Part shown: positions 40,772 to 49,088 of the stretch, piece by piece
Layout of the letters: the number at the start of each line of letters is the position of its first letter
Position numbering within the stretch: the first letter of the stretch is position 1
Assembly: GCA_902781095.1 (NCBI GenBank)
Contig: CACZHW010000004.1
Location: forward strand, 1-64,000
Length of the DNA: 64,000 bases
Reading direction: 5' to 3'
DNA from: an uncultured Eubacteriales bacterium
GTDB taxonomy: Bacteria; Bacillota; Clostridia; Christensenellales; Aristaeellaceae
Position numbers and translations under genes: made by a program
The notes under the pieces: generated by a model
Databases searched by the model: none
Told to the model about the DNA's origin: nothing
Seen by the model: only the letters and a program-made list of their open reading frames with translations

Positions 40772-41395
40772 TCAGGCGCTGTGGTGCGGCCGCCTGCCGC
40801 TGCGCCGCATCAGGCGCGAGAGCGTATCCCCCGCCCAGAGCTCCACATCCGTGGATTCGGCCAGTTCCCGCGCCGCGCGCGTGTAGTCGCCGGGGCAGAT
40901 GACCGCCGCGCGGTCGCAGCCGTAGTATTCCCGGCCGGCGCACGCTTCCTGCACGGCGAAGTTGCCGACGGCACCGCTGTAATTCTTGCACTGGATCGCC
41001 CAGCTCTCCCCGTCCTTCACGGCGAGGATGTCCACGCCCTGATCGCCGCCCATCGGCGTCAGTTCCACGTGGCGGAAGCCGTTGTCCTTCAGAATCTGGG
41101 CGCAGTACGTTTCAAATTCCTCTCCGGTGAGTCGCAGGCACTGCGCAGCCCGGTTCCGCCGCCCGCCAATCAGGCGGAACAGCAGCCGGAAGGGCAGCGC
41201 AGCCACGCGGACAAGCCCCAGCAAAAGCCGGCCCGCACCGCGGCAGAGCAGCAGGGCCCCCCGCAGGATGCCGCGCATGAGCAGCACGCCCGCGCCCGCA
41301 ATCCCGCGGCAGATCCAGTCCACCGCCGAGAGCAGCGCGTCCGCCAGGTGCCAGAGCAGGCCGTGCTCCGCCCGTCTTTTCCGTCTGTCAGGCAT
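40772..41395 (-). CDS. Membrane-associated Mrr-type restriction-endonuclease-fold protein
   Basis: The 207-residue protein has two hydrophobic stretches (about 10-65), then a basic loop and an Mrr_cat PD-(D/E)xK domain: [14 protein letters not shown] near 90, [11 protein letters not shown] (metal Asp) and [10 protein letters not shown] (Q-x-K) near 125-140. These residues make nuclease activity plausible. Membrane-tethered Mrr-like enzymes may act on incoming DNA. It overlaps the ispDF stop by 8 bp and is the last gene of a six-gene operon of housekeeping genes, an odd place for a nuclease. There is no methyltransferase in the window. Confidence 0.8.
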   Translation of the reverse strand: MPDRRKRRAEHGLLWHLADALLSAVDWICRGIAGAGVLLMRGILRGALLLCRGAGRLLLGLVRVAALPFRLLFRLIGGRRNRAAQCLRLTGEEFETYCAQILKDNGFRHVELTPMGGDQGVDILAVKDGESWAIQCKNYSGAVGNFAVQEACAGREYYGCDRAAVICPGDYTRAARELAESTDVELWAGDTLSRLMRRSGRRPHHSA

Positions 41396-42578
41396 GCGGC
41401 CGCTTCTCTTCCAGGCAGCAGACGGCGTGCGCGGAAATGCCCAGCCCCTCGCCTTCAAAGCCGAGATGCTCCGTGGTCGTCGCCTTCACGTTCACGCAGC
41501 CGGCGGGCACGCGAAGGTGCGCGGCCACGCTGGCGCGCATCGCCTCGATATACGCTGCGAGCTTCGGGCGCTGGCAGATGATCGTGAGGTCCGCGTTGCA
41601 CACGGAAAAGCCACGCTCTTTCAGCATCGCCATGACACGGTCCAGCAGCGCCATGGAGTCGGCGCCCGCATAGGCGTCGTCCGTATCCGGGAAATGCCTG
41701 CCGATGTCGCCCAGCGCCGCCGCGCCCAGCAGCGCGTCCATCAGCGCATGCGCCGCGACGTCCGCGTCGCTGTGTCCCAGCAGCCCCTTCTCATACGGAA
41801 TCTCCACGCCGCACAGGATGAGCTTTCGCCCCTCCGTCAGCCGGTGTACGTCGTAGCCGTGTCCAATCCGCATAACCGTCTCCTCCTGCGCCGCCTGCTC
41901 CCCGCGTCTCTCCAGGATCCGCTCCGCAAGGGCGATGTCCTGCGGGGTGGTCAGCTTGAGGTTCTCCTCGCTGCCCTCCGTCAGATACACGGGCATCCCG
42001 TCCCGCTCCAGCAGGGCGGCGTCGTCCGTCGCACGGGCGCTGTCGGCCGCATGGCGCTCATGCGCCGAGCGGATTTCGGCATAGCGGAAGGTCTGCGGCG
42101 TCTGCACGGCACGAAGGCTCGCCCGCTCCGGCGTCTCCAGCACCCTGCCGTCCGCCGCCGCGCGCTTGACCGTATCCTTGAGCGGAATTGCGGCCACGCC
42201 GCTGCCCCGCGTCCCCGCGCTCTCTAGGGAGGCCGCGAGAACTCCCCGCGTCACCAGCGGGCGCGCTCCGTCGTGGATGGCGACCAGTTCCGTCTCCCGC
42301 GGCAGGGCGGCAAGCCCCCGGCGCACGCTCTCCTGCCGGTCCGCGCCGCCCGTGCAGAGCACAGCACGAAGGCCGGCTTCCTCCAGCAGGCGACCGATAC
42401 GCTCCCGGTCCTCTTCCCCCGTCACCACGACGATGCCGCCGTCGAACAGCCCGCTCTCCCACAGGGCGCGGACCGAGCGCACGATGACGGGGACGCCGCA
42501 TACGGGCAGCAGCACTTTGTTCATGCCGGCGCCCATGCGCGTCCCCCTGCCCGCCGCGACGACGACCGCCGCGTTCAC
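41388..42578 (-). CDS. ispDF: Bifunctional IspD/IspF (MEP pathway)
   Basis: The 396-residue fusion joins 2-C-methyl-D-erythritol 4-phosphate cytidylyltransferase (about 1-225; AAGRGTRMG and HDGARP motifs) to 2-C-methyl-D-erythritol 2,4-cyclodiphosphate synthase (about 236-396; YDVHRL and [19 protein letters not shown] metal motifs). It supplies two non-consecutive isoprenoid steps. Translation begins at GTG within a GTGA overlap with the rqcP stop. Confidence 0.95.
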   Translation of the reverse strand: MNAAVVVAAGRGTRMGAGMNKVLLPVCGVPVIVRSVRALWESGLFDGGIVVVTGEEDRERIGRLLEEAGLRAVLCTGGADRQESVRRGLAALPRETELVAIHDGARPLVTRGVLAASLESAGTRGSGVAAIPLKDTVKRAAADGRVLETPERASLRAVQTPQTFRYAEIRSAHERHAADSARATDDAALLERDGMPVYLTEGSEENLKLTTPQDIALAERILERRGEQAAQEETVMRIGHGYDVHRLTEGRKLILCGVEIPYEKGLLGHSDADVAAHALMDALLGAAALGDIGRHFPDTDDAYAGADSMALLDRVMAMLKERGFSVCNADLTIICQRPKLAAYIEAMRASVAAHLRVPAGCVNVKATTTEHLGFEGEGLGISAHAVCCLEEKRPHA

Positions 42579-42829
42579 AGTTCTTCTCCCGAGAGCAGCT
42601 CGTACATGGCGCCCGCGTCGTTCTTGCGCACCGTCTCCGCCACCGACAGCACGCGGTAGCGCGACGTGTGCTCGCCGAAGCGGATTTCCAGCTCATCGCC
42701 CGGCTTCACGTCGGAAGCGGGCTTGGCCACCTTGCCGTTGATGGTCACGCGCCCGCCCGCTCCGGCCTCTTTGGCCACGGTGCGACGCTTGATGATGCGC
42801 GAAACCTTCAGATATTTATCGAGCCGCAT
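42575..42829 (-). CDS. rqcP: RqcP (S4-domain ribosome quality control factor)
   Basis: The 84-residue protein is an S4 RNA-binding domain ([21 protein letters not shown]...[20 protein letters not shown]) of the Hsp15/YabO type. RqcP works with RqcH in adding alanine tails on stalled 50S subunits. It is embedded in the operon, 3 bp after the membrane-protein gene and overlapping ispDF by 4 bp. Confidence 0.92.
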   Translation of the reverse strand: MRLDKYLKVSRIIKRRTVAKEAGAGGRVTINGKVAKPASDVKPGDELEIRFGEHTSRYRVLSVAETVRKNDAGAMYELLSGEEL

Positions 42830-42832
42830 GGT

Positions 42833-44359
42833 TCACCCTTCTTTCTTTTCCGCTGCAGCCGCCGCGACCGGCAGGCTGCACACAAAGGGATAGATGTAAC
42901 GCCCCGCCATTACGGGGCCCAGCAAAAACGTACCCAGCAGCAGCAGGGGCAGCGCTCCCGCAAGCGCCTCGCCTTTGCGCCCCTTGCCCAGGCTGCGCAG
43001 CACAAAGAACAGCAGCGCCCAGTTGATGAGCCCCATGTTGAACAGCCACCCCAGCACCGGCACCTGCATGGCGCCCTTCGCACCGAAGCGCCAGGCGATT
43101 GCCTGCCGCAGGCGCGGCAGCGGGCTCAGGTCCGTAATCCTCTCCGTCCCCCAGCCCGTATACGCCGCCTCCGTAATCCCCGTCTGCAGATAGTACCCGG
43201 ATACGGCATACCGGCCGTAGGGATAGAGGAACGCGTGCGTCAGCATCAGGGCCGCATCAAAGCAGCACTTCGGACACTTTCGCAGCACGCCGAGGTAAAC
43301 GGACAGATACTTGCCCGGCTCTTCCCGCAACGGCCGGCTGTCAAAGCCGAACTTCACAGGGTCGGAGACCGTCGGGTCGTAGGCGCGCCAGATCATCCCG
43401 GGCATCACATAGCTGATGGCCGCGCGCTCGTCATCCGTCAGCTTTTCCCTCTCCAGGCAGGAGACCCGCGCCACCTGCTGAATGGGGAGCGAGAGTGTCT
43501 CGCGCACGTCGCCACCGGACGCGGACAGCGAGCGGGCGAGCAGCCCGCCCGAAAGCACGGCCAGCGCCAGCGCCGCCGCGAGGATCCCCGCCGGCCGGAA
43601 CCTGCGGAAAAAGAACAGCAGCACGATAAACGCCGCGAGGGCATAGGCCATGTTGTTGCGCAGCAGTACTGAGAGCACCGCCGGCCAAAGCAGCTGTACG
43701 GCGCGGACGCTGCCGCCGCAGAGCGCCTCGCGCACGAGCGCGAAGGTCAGCACAAAACAGCCGGTGAACAGCACGTCCTTCGTCGCGTTGACCGCCATCA
43801 GCATGTTCAGCGGATACAGCGCGAAGAAGAGGGCAGCCCGCCGCGCGCTCCCGTCGCCTGCCTGCCGCGCGATGCTTGCGCAGCTCAGCGTAAAGCACAG
43901 CGCCAGCAGCAGCATCTGCACGGTGCTGTACAGCGCAGCGCCAGCATTCGCGCTGCCGGCAAGCCGCCCCAGGTGTACGCACCCGGAAAGCAGCAGCGTA
44001 TGCAGCAGCGGATGGTGCGTGGAATAGGCGCCCCCCGCCGCCTGCTCCAGCTGGAAGGGCACGTCATAGGCAAACGACCCCGGAAAATGCACGACAAACG
44101 AAGGCAGCCAGCAGACAAGCATCAGCGCGAAGGCCGCGCCCGGACGGAAGGGCCGGCCGGCCCCCGATTTTCTGTCCGTGAGGCCGAAGAGGAACTGCAG
44201 CAGCAGCGAAGCGGGCACGAGAAGCAGTGCTGCCGCAGCCAGCGCGGCTGCCGGCCGGCTTTCGCCCAGGTGCTCCGCCTGCCAGCCGAAGGCAAAAAGC
44301 AGCGCATACAGCCCGCCGCCCAGCCAGGCCGCCGCGGACACCTTTTTCAGCCGGGACAC
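42833..44359 (-). CDS. Polytopic membrane protein, DUF6020/glycosyltransferase-like
   Basis: The 508-residue protein has about 12 hydrophobic segments. An extracytoplasmic loop motif FPGSFAYDVPFQLEQAAGG (about 91-109) followed by YSTHHPLLHTLLLSG resembles the lipid-linked sugar transferases (GT-C like, DUF6020). Another recurrent segment is ALYPLNMLMAVNATKDVLFT. It probably transfers a sugar to a surface polymer from a polyprenyl carrier, which would agree with the isoprenoid gene in its operon (inference). Confidence 0.72.
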   Translation of the reverse strand: MSRLKKVSAAAWLGGGLYALLFAFGWQAEHLGESRPAAALAAAALLLVPASLLLQFLFGLTDRKSGAGRPFRPGAAFALMLVCWLPSFVVHFPGSFAYDVPFQLEQAAGGAYSTHHPLLHTLLLSGCVHLGRLAGSANAGAALYSTVQMLLLALCFTLSCASIARQAGDGSARRAALFFALYPLNMLMAVNATKDVLFTGCFVLTFALVREALCGGSVRAVQLLWPAVLSVLLRNNMAYALAAFIVLLFFFRRFRPAGILAAALALAVLSGGLLARSLSASGGDVRETLSLPIQQVARVSCLEREKLTDDERAAISYVMPGMIWRAYDPTVSDPVKFGFDSRPLREEPGKYLSVYLGVLRKCPKCCFDAALMLTHAFLYPYGRYAVSGYYLQTGITEAAYTGWGTERITDLSPLPRLRQAIAWRFGAKGAMQVPVLGWLFNMGLINWALLFFVLRSLGKGRKGEALAGALPLLLLGTFLLGPVMAGRYIYPFVCSLPVAAAAAEKKEG

Positions 44360-44383
44360 GCCGCCCGCCCCCTCTCTTCCGCT

Positions 44384-44920
44384 TTACCGGTTTTCTTCCT
44401 CTTTTACGTCGCTCAGCCTGCGGATCAGCGTGCCGTAGATCTCCGCAGCCTCCTGCGGCCACCTTGCGCAGAACCGCTGCGCCTGTTCCCGCGTCTCGGC
44501 GCGGAGGCTGATGCAGAGCAGTTCCTCCCCGCCTTCCAGCGCGCGCAGCGTGACACAAAAGCCGTCCTGCGTCCTTTGCCATTCGGCGGGCAGCTGACGC
44601 TCGTCGCGGAAGCGCGTGCGCCAGCGCGGCACGTTGTCCCGGATCCGCTGCGCCGCGGAGGGCCGGATCGTCTCCCCGAACAGGCGGAGCGTTTCCCTTC
44701 CTTCCGGCGTCAGCACCATCACACGCTCTTCCGTCTCCGCCTCGCGCACGAGGCTGTCCTCGAGAAGATCGCCCAGGGCCAGCAGAAAGCGGAACTGCGC
44801 CATCAGGTCGGCCTCCAGCGCAAAGCGCATCAGCTGTTCCCGGGTGCAGCCGCCAAGCCCGTCGATCATGGACAGGAGAATCAGCTTATCCTCGGTCTCC
44901 GTCGCCCGGTTGTCCGGCAT
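44384..44920 (-). CDS. DUF4364-family winged-helix protein
   Basis: The 178-residue protein matches DUF4364: an N-terminal winged helix (DKLILLSMIDGLGGCTREQLMRF, then LLALGDLLEDSLVRE and LTPEGRETLRLF) and a C-terminal alpha/beta domain with GFCVTLRALEGGEELLCISL. It occurs widely in Clostridia and may regulate transcription. It lies second in the operon, 18 bp after the HPr-like gene. Confidence 0.85.
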   Translation of the reverse strand: MPDNRATETEDKLILLSMIDGLGGCTREQLMRFALEADLMAQFRFLLALGDLLEDSLVREAETEERVMVLTPEGRETLRLFGETIRPSAAQRIRDNVPRWRTRFRDERQLPAEWQRTQDGFCVTLRALEGGEELLCISLRAETREQAQRFCARWPQEAAEIYGTLIRRLSDVKEEENR

Positions 44921-44938
44921 GGCTCTGCCCTCCGTCTC

Positions 44939-45187
44939 TCACTTCTCCGCTTCTTCTTCGATGATGTATGGCCGGATGCGTTCCAGCAGATCGCCGCAGT
45001 CGTCGCTGTAGATGCGCATCTCGATGGGCCTGGACAGGTCCACCGAGAAGATGCCCAGCAGGCTCTTGGCGTCCACCACATAGCGGCCGGAGCACAGATC
45101 GATATCATACGGATACTCGCCCACGATCGCCGCAAAGCGCTTGACGTCGTCCGTCATCATGGTGAGCCGGATTTTGATGCTCGTCAT
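44939..45187 (-). CDS. HPr-family protein lacking the active-site histidine
   Basis: The 82-residue protein has the HPr fold pattern (N-terminal SIKIRLTM, then the C-terminal half with VVDAKSLLGIFSVDLSRPIEMRIY). At the position of the catalytic His15 (IHARPA in HPr) it has MTDDVKRFA, so it cannot accept phosphate from Enzyme I. The Ser of KSLLG corresponds to Ser46, the HPr kinase site, so it is Crh-like and may be a regulator. ATG 45187 starts the domain. It is the first gene of the operon that runs to 40772. Confidence 0.8.
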   Translation of the reverse strand: MTSIKIRLTMMTDDVKRFAAIVGEYPYDIDLCSGRYVVDAKSLLGIFSVDLSRPIEMRIYSDDCGDLLERIRPYIIEEEAEK

Positions 45188-45223
45188 AGATACAGTTGGT
45201 TCCTTTCCTCGGAGTTTCGCCCC

Positions 45224-45252
45224 ATTATAGCCAAATCCGCCCCTGATTGCAA
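45224..45252 (-). promoter_or_regulatory. Promoter of the HPr-like/ispDF operon
   Basis: TTGCAA (45252-45247), 17 bp, TATAAT (45229-45224) on the minus strand, 36 bp before the HPr-like ATG. Confidence 0.7.
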
Positions 45253-45285
45253 GCCGGACACCGGCGCGTGCCCCCAAAGGAAGCA

Positions 45286-45314
45286 TTGCAACCCCACCCA
45301 CTTTTTGTTATACT
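45286..45314 (+). promoter_or_regulatory. Promoter of the exported SH3-protein gene
   Basis: TTGCAA (45286-45291), 17 bp, TATACT (45309-45314), 59 bp before the ATG. Confidence 0.6.
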
Positions 45315-45373
45315 GTCTTTGTATTGATTTCGCGTTGTGAACCACACACGCCAGACATGATGGGGGTTCCGGT

Positions 45374-46675
45374 ATGAAAAGATGGGCTGCAGTGCTGATC
45401 TCCTTCCTTCTGCTGTACTCCGCCGCCGTGGCGGAAGACACGGGCACCGCCGAATTCCTGCCCCAGGACGCGCCTGCGGCAGACGATCCCTCCGCGGCGG
45501 CAGTGCCGGACGACACAGCCGTGCTGGATCTGCTCGTCCCCGCGGACGACGACCTGATGGAAACCGCGCTCGCCGCGGCGTACAACGCCTACATCTCCGG
45601 CGAGACGGCCGTCGATACCCTGGACGGCGAAACCGTCGTGATGTCCGCGGAAGCCCCGACGCACACGCTGCTGGGCTCCTGCGCCACCGTCACCGCCGAC
45701 GCTGACTACGCGGAAGCGCCCGGGCAGTACGCCGGCATCCAGAAGGCGGCTTCCCTGCTCTTCGGCCGGCTCGGCGCCTACGCCCAGAATCCGGGTACCG
45801 TCGGCCATCCGCTGCGCGGCGGCTTCGTGCCGGAGCAGTTCGTCACCTCGCTGCTGCAGAGCGCCGTCGCAAACGGACGCGTCAGCGCGGATGCCGTGAT
45901 GCTCTCCCTGACAGACGCCTCCGGCAACCGCCTCGAGGGCCCGGCCTACGTCTTCGCCCGCTTCTTCGGAGCGGACGGCCGCACGACCCTGTGGCTCTCC
46001 GCCGATATGCAGACGCTCCAGATGCTCGCCCAGATCAATCAGATCCGCGGCAAGGACGGCGTCGGCCTCTCGCTCTCCGCCACGGCGGAGCCCGGCAAGG
46101 CCGCCGGCTGGAGCGGCAACGGCGTCTCTGTCACGCCCGCGCCCGCGCAGTACGCGGCAGAGCCCGCTTCGGGCGGCGACGTCGTCGCCTATGATCCCTA
46201 CGATTCCCGCAGCGAGTTTGACGCGTACGCGGCCGGGCAGGCCGCCGGTTACCCGGCCGTGATGCCCACGGCCACGCCGCAGCCGCGCATTGAAATCGTG
46301 AGCTCGAAAGGCGCGAACGTCCGCGCAGAGCCTTCCGACGAGGGCCGCTACATCGGCGTCGCCAAGTCCGGCGAGAGCTATCCGCTCCTCTACGTCACGG
46401 AAAACAGTTACCTGTGCATCCAGTACACGCAGGAGCAGATGGGCTACATCAGCCCCAAGATGGCAGGCTATCTCCCGGGCGAAGAGAACGGCAAGCGCGT
46501 CATCGTCACCAAGGAAATCACGATCCACGAGAGCCCGACCTACAACAGTTACGAGCCCGGCACGGCTGCCGGCGGGCGCAGCTACTACGTGGTCAGCGAG
46601 GAAAACCCCGAGTGGGTTCAGATCCGCCTCAAAAACGGCGCGATCGGCTACGTGAACCGGCGCTACATCCGCTGA
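45374..46675 (+). CDS. Exported protein with two C-terminal SH3b domains
   Basis: The 433-residue protein has a signal peptide (cleavage after VA-ED, near residue 21) and an acidic, alanine-rich linker with LLVPADDDL. A central domain (about 100-240: GSCATVTADADY, RTTLWLSADMQTLQMLAQIN) follows, then a proline/alanine stretch and two SH3b-like modules (ANVRAEPSDEGRYIGVAKSG and ITIHESPTYNSYEP...IGYVNRRYIR). It is probably a cell-wall-bound structural or scaffold protein. It has its own promoter and a strong terminator. Confidence 0.8.
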   Translation: MKRWAAVLISFLLLYSAAVAEDTGTAEFLPQDAPAADDPSAAAVPDDTAVLDLLVPADDDLMETALAAAYNAYISGETAVDTLDGETVVMSAEAPTHTLLGSCATVTADADYAEAPGQYAGIQKAASLLFGRLGAYAQNPGTVGHPLRGGFVPEQFVTSLLQSAVANGRVSADAVMLSLTDASGNRLEGPAYVFARFFGADGRTTLWLSADMQTLQMLAQINQIRGKDGVGLSLSATAEPGKAAGWSGNGVSVTPAPAQYAAEPASGGDVVAYDPYDSRSEFDAYAAGQAAGYPAVMPTATPQPRIEIVSSKGANVRAEPSDEGRYIGVAKSGESYPLLYVTENSYLCIQYTQEQMGYISPKMAGYLPGEENGKRVIVTKEITIHESPTYNSYEPGTAAGGRSYYVVSEENPEWVQIRLKNGAIGYVNRRYIR

Positions 46676-46699
46676 AGCATCCCCTGACGGTTTGGTTTT

Positions 46700-46731
46700 C
46701 CCCTTCTCCGGGCGGAGAAGGGGATTTTTTT
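46700..46731 (+). terminator. Terminator of the exported SH3-protein gene
   Basis: CCCCTTCTCC (46700-46709) and GGAGAAGGGG (46714-46723) with loop GGGC, followed by TTTTTTT. It abuts the phage-cluster holin gene on the other strand. Confidence 0.9.
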
Positions 46732-46927
46732 ATTTCTCTTCCGGCAGGCCGGAGAGGCTCATCAGCAGGCTGAGCAGCCCGGCAAGCGCCGCGGCGCTCG
46801 CCGTCATCCTCCAGTCCACCTCCGAGAGCAGGGCGCACGTGCCCAGGATGGCTGCGGCGCTCTGCGCCATGGTGCGCAGCGCGCGGATCAGCGCGGCGCG
46901 CAGCCAGTTGTTCCAGTTTCTTTCCAC
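46730..46927 (-). CDS. Phage holin (r1t type)
   Basis: The 65-residue protein has two hydrophobic helices (about 20-38 and 44-62) separated by LLSEVDWR, with WNNWLRAALIRALRTMAQS at the N-terminus, the standard pattern of r1t holins that permeabilise the membrane for the endolysin. The GTG at 46927 is chosen since AAAGGAG lies 9 nt upstream; a GTG at 46954 would add nine residues but has no ribosome site. It ends next to the terminator of the convergent SH3 gene. Confidence 0.85.
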   Translation of the reverse strand: MERNWNNWLRAALIRALRTMAQSAAAILGTCALLSEVDWRMTASAAALAGLLSLLMSLSGLPEEK

Positions 46928-46969
46928 GTCAGAAATCTCCTTTCTTCCCCTCACAGCCGCTTTCTCTTT

Positions 46970-47013
46970 CCCTCTCAGTCGCCTTAGTCGACAGCTCCCC
47001 CTCAGGGGGAGCC
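46970..47013. repeat. Double-hairpin intergenic repeat, copy B1
   Basis: CCCTCTCAGTCG...GTCGACAG then GCTCCCCC-TCA-GGGGGAGC. It matches the reverse complement of copy A (5932-5982) in layout and most bases. Confidence 0.65.
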
Positions 47014-47020
47014 AAGGAAA

Positions 47021-47068
47021 CCTCTTCCGTCACGGCTGGCGCCGTGCCACCTTCCCCATAGGGGAAGG
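47021..47068. repeat. Double-hairpin intergenic repeat, copy B2
   Basis: CCTCTTCCGTCACGGC-TGGC-GCCGTGCC then CCTTCCCC-ATA-GGGGAAGG. Same orientation as B1 and 7 bp from it. Confidence 0.6.
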
Positions 47069-47096
47069 CAAGGCTGAAAAGTTTCTTTGTCCTTTC

Positions 47097-47148
47097 CTTG
47101 CCTCTCCCTGTGGGAGAGGTGTCATGCAGCAGGCATGACGGAGAGGGC
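47097..47148. repeat. Double-hairpin intergenic repeat, copy C
   Basis: CCTCTCCC-TGT-GGGAGAGG (47101-47119), then GTCATGC-AGCAG-GCATGAC (47121-47139) and GGAGAGGG. It is inverted relative to B1/B2. The three copies fill the 220-bp gap between the holin and XhlA-like genes. Confidence 0.65.
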
Positions 47149-47150
47149 CG

Positions 47151-47366
47151 TCACCTTCCCTTCAGCTCCCGAATGTCGTGCTCCGCCTCCAGCATGCGCC
47201 CTTCCAGGGCGTAGGTCCGCTCGATGACGCGGTTGTGCTGCTCCACCTTCTTCTCCAGCTGCTGCAGCCGGTAGGCCACCAGCCTGCTGCCTGTCACGAT
47301 TCCCGCAACGCTGCCGGCCAGCGTGCCGCACAGCGACAGCGCCGCGATCAGCAGTTCACTGTCCGT
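47151..47366 (-). CDS. XhlA/holin-associated phage membrane protein with apparent ACG start
   Basis: A short frame encodes one membrane helix (LLIAALSLCGTLAGSVAGIV) followed by a coiled coil (YRLQQLEKKVEQHNRVIERT), the pattern of phage XhlA-like/holin-accessory proteins found next to endolysins. Homology would place the start at the codon before DSELL, which is ACG (47366-47364), about 9 nt after GGAGG. No ATG, GTG or TTG exists before the membrane helix ends. It overlaps the endolysin stop by 11 bp. Either a non-AUG start or a mutated start codon is involved. Confidence 0.6.
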   Translation of the reverse strand, partial: TDSELLIAALSLCGTLAGSVAGIVTGSRLVAYRLQQLEKKVEQHNRVIERTYALEGRMLEAEHDIRELKGR

Positions 47367-47820
47367 CCCGGTCCGCCTCCTTCCTTTGCCCTGTCCGGAT
47401 CAGCCGGTGCACGGCCAGCAGCGTCCAGCCGTCCCGCTCCCGCAGCGCTTCCTCCACCACTTCTCCCTTTGTGCTTGAGGCGTGGATGACGGTGAGCCTC
47501 CCCCCGCACTCCGCCACCAGGCCCACGTGGTGCGGCTGCCCCGCGTAGCCCGCCGGCGCGCCCTTGAAGGCGAGCATTCCGGGCGCGGCGCCCGAAAGGC
47601 CGATCTGCCGCCGGGTCAGGTCGCGGTATTTGCCGCACGCTTCCGCGGAAGCCCACAGCGATGCCGTCCCCGCGGTGGTATAGCCGCGCCGCCCGCCCGG
47701 CGCCGTGCGGATCACCCGCTTGATCAGGTTGATGCAGTCCAACTCTCCGCGGCCGCTGCCGTAGGGCATGCCGACCAGCCCGCGCGCCGCTGCGACCGCG
47801 TCCTTCGTCCGTATTGCCAT
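47356..47820 (-). CDS. NlpC/P60-family endolysin-like peptidoglycan hydrolase
   Basis: The 154-residue protein has the CHAP/NlpC catalytic set: Cys in GRGELDCINLIKRV (about 29), then His in QPHHVGLVAECG (about 98) and HASS further on. It probably cleaves stem peptides during lysis. It sits between the tail fibre and the XhlA-like/holin genes, the usual lysis-cassette place. There is no separate wall-binding domain. Confidence 0.82.
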   Translation of the reverse strand: MAIRTKDAVAAARGLVGMPYGSGRGELDCINLIKRVIRTAPGGRRGYTTAGTASLWASAEACGKYRDLTRRQIGLSGAAPGMLAFKGAPAGYAGQPHHVGLVAECGGRLTVIHASSTKGEVVEEALRERDGWTLLAVHRLIRTGQRKEADRDGQ

Positions 47821-47825
47821 GATAT

Positions 47826-49070
47826 TCACCCTCTCAGATACAGGATCCCGACGCTGCAGGAGGGCGAAAACGCCTTCGTCCCGTGCTGGTTGCGGATGCC
47901 GACGCTGACGGTTCCGCCGCTGATGCTCACACGGTAAACCGTGCACCAGCTGGCGCCCGTCCCGGTGAGCTGGAAGCTGACGACCCCCGCCGGGCTGTAG
48001 CCTTCCAGGCTGTCCGCCGCCGCGCTCAGCGTCCCTTCCGTCCCCGCCTCAATGGCGGTTTCCGTCCCTGCGCTCTTCCAGCGCAGCTGCCACACCGGCG
48101 GCATCTCCGGCGTCTGCCAGGTGCCGTCGCCGCGCAGAAACTTTTCGCGCTCGGCATAGGCGACGTCCGGCACGAGCCCACGGCAGCCGTCGGTCGCGCC
48201 GAGTTCTTCGTCCACCCCGGGCGCACGCATCACCGGCACGGAGAGCACCGCGCCGCTGATTGCAAGCCCGTCTCCCACGATGATCCCGCCCTTTTCGCTC
48301 CGGCTGGCCGTCGGCAGATCGTATGTCAGGCCGGTCCCGTCGCCGTCCCGCCCTTTCGGGATGGCAAGGTTCAGCAGCGGCTCACGTGCCGTTCCCGTGA
48401 TGGAGGCACCGGCCGGCTCCCCCGCCTCCAGCGTCGTAACCGTCCCGATGGAGAAGGCCGGCACGAGGGCGTCCGTCACCTGGGCCGCCGCGCCCCTCGC
48501 CTCCCCTGCCGCACGGTATGCTTCTGCCGCCGCGCTCCCGGCCGCCGACGCAGAGGCCTCTGCGCCCAGTGCCGCTTCGTCCGCGCGCGCCGCGGCGCGC
48601 TCCGCCTCCCCGGCAGCCGCCCTTCCGTCTGCCGTCGCCGCTTCCATGGCGGCGATTTTCGCGAGGAGCTGGGGCAGGTCCGGGACCACGCGGTCGGGAT
48701 CGACCACCGCGTCCGTGGCGCAGCGCGTCACCGTTCCCTCTCCCCAGAAGAGCGCCGCGGTCACCGTCCTGGAAGCCGCCTTGATGATCAGCGAAAACGG
48801 GCCCTCGCAGCGGTAGCAGGCCGCCGGCAGCCTCAGGCGCGCCACGCTGCCCTCCGCCGTCCCCGATACGGCGACGGTGCCCCCGTCCGCGCGGACAAAC
48901 CATCCCGTGACCGCCGCCCCCTCCAGGCTGACCTTCTCTTCCCCGCGCGTGACCGTCACCTCAAAGGTGTGCGCCAGCGCGTCGTTTTCTGCGAACAGCC
49001 GCCCCAGCCGTGTGCGCCGGACGCCCTGCGCAAGGTCGCAGCCGGCGCACACGACGTGTGAAAAATCCAT
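47826..49070 (-). CDS. Phage tail fibre / receptor-binding protein (BppU-like N-terminus)
   Basis: The 414-residue protein begins with a BppU-like baseplate domain (about 30-120: AHTFEVTVTRGEEKVSLEGAAV). An alanine-rich coiled coil (150-200), collagen-like or repeat linker (NLAIPKGRDGDGTG), a phage shaft segment (TASRSEKGGIIVGDGL) and a C-terminal knob follow. It would mediate attachment to the host. Such genes vary strongly between strains. Confidence 0.72.
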   Translation of the reverse strand: MDFSHVVCAGCDLAQGVRRTRLGRLFAENDALAHTFEVTVTRGEEKVSLEGAAVTGWFVRADGGTVAVSGTAEGSVARLRLPAACYRCEGPFSLIIKAASRTVTAALFWGEGTVTRCATDAVVDPDRVVPDLPQLLAKIAAMEAATADGRAAAGEAERAAARADEAALGAEASASAAGSAAAEAYRAAGEARGAAAQVTDALVPAFSIGTVTTLEAGEPAGASITGTAREPLLNLAIPKGRDGDGTGLTYDLPTASRSEKGGIIVGDGLAISGAVLSVPVMRAPGVDEELGATDGCRGLVPDVAYAEREKFLRGDGTWQTPEMPPVWQLRWKSAGTETAIEAGTEGTLSAAADSLEGYSPAGVVSFQLTGTGASWCTVYRVSISGGTVSVGIRNQHGTKAFSPSCSVGILYLRG

Positions 49071-49088
49071 AACCTTCCCCCTCCCGTG

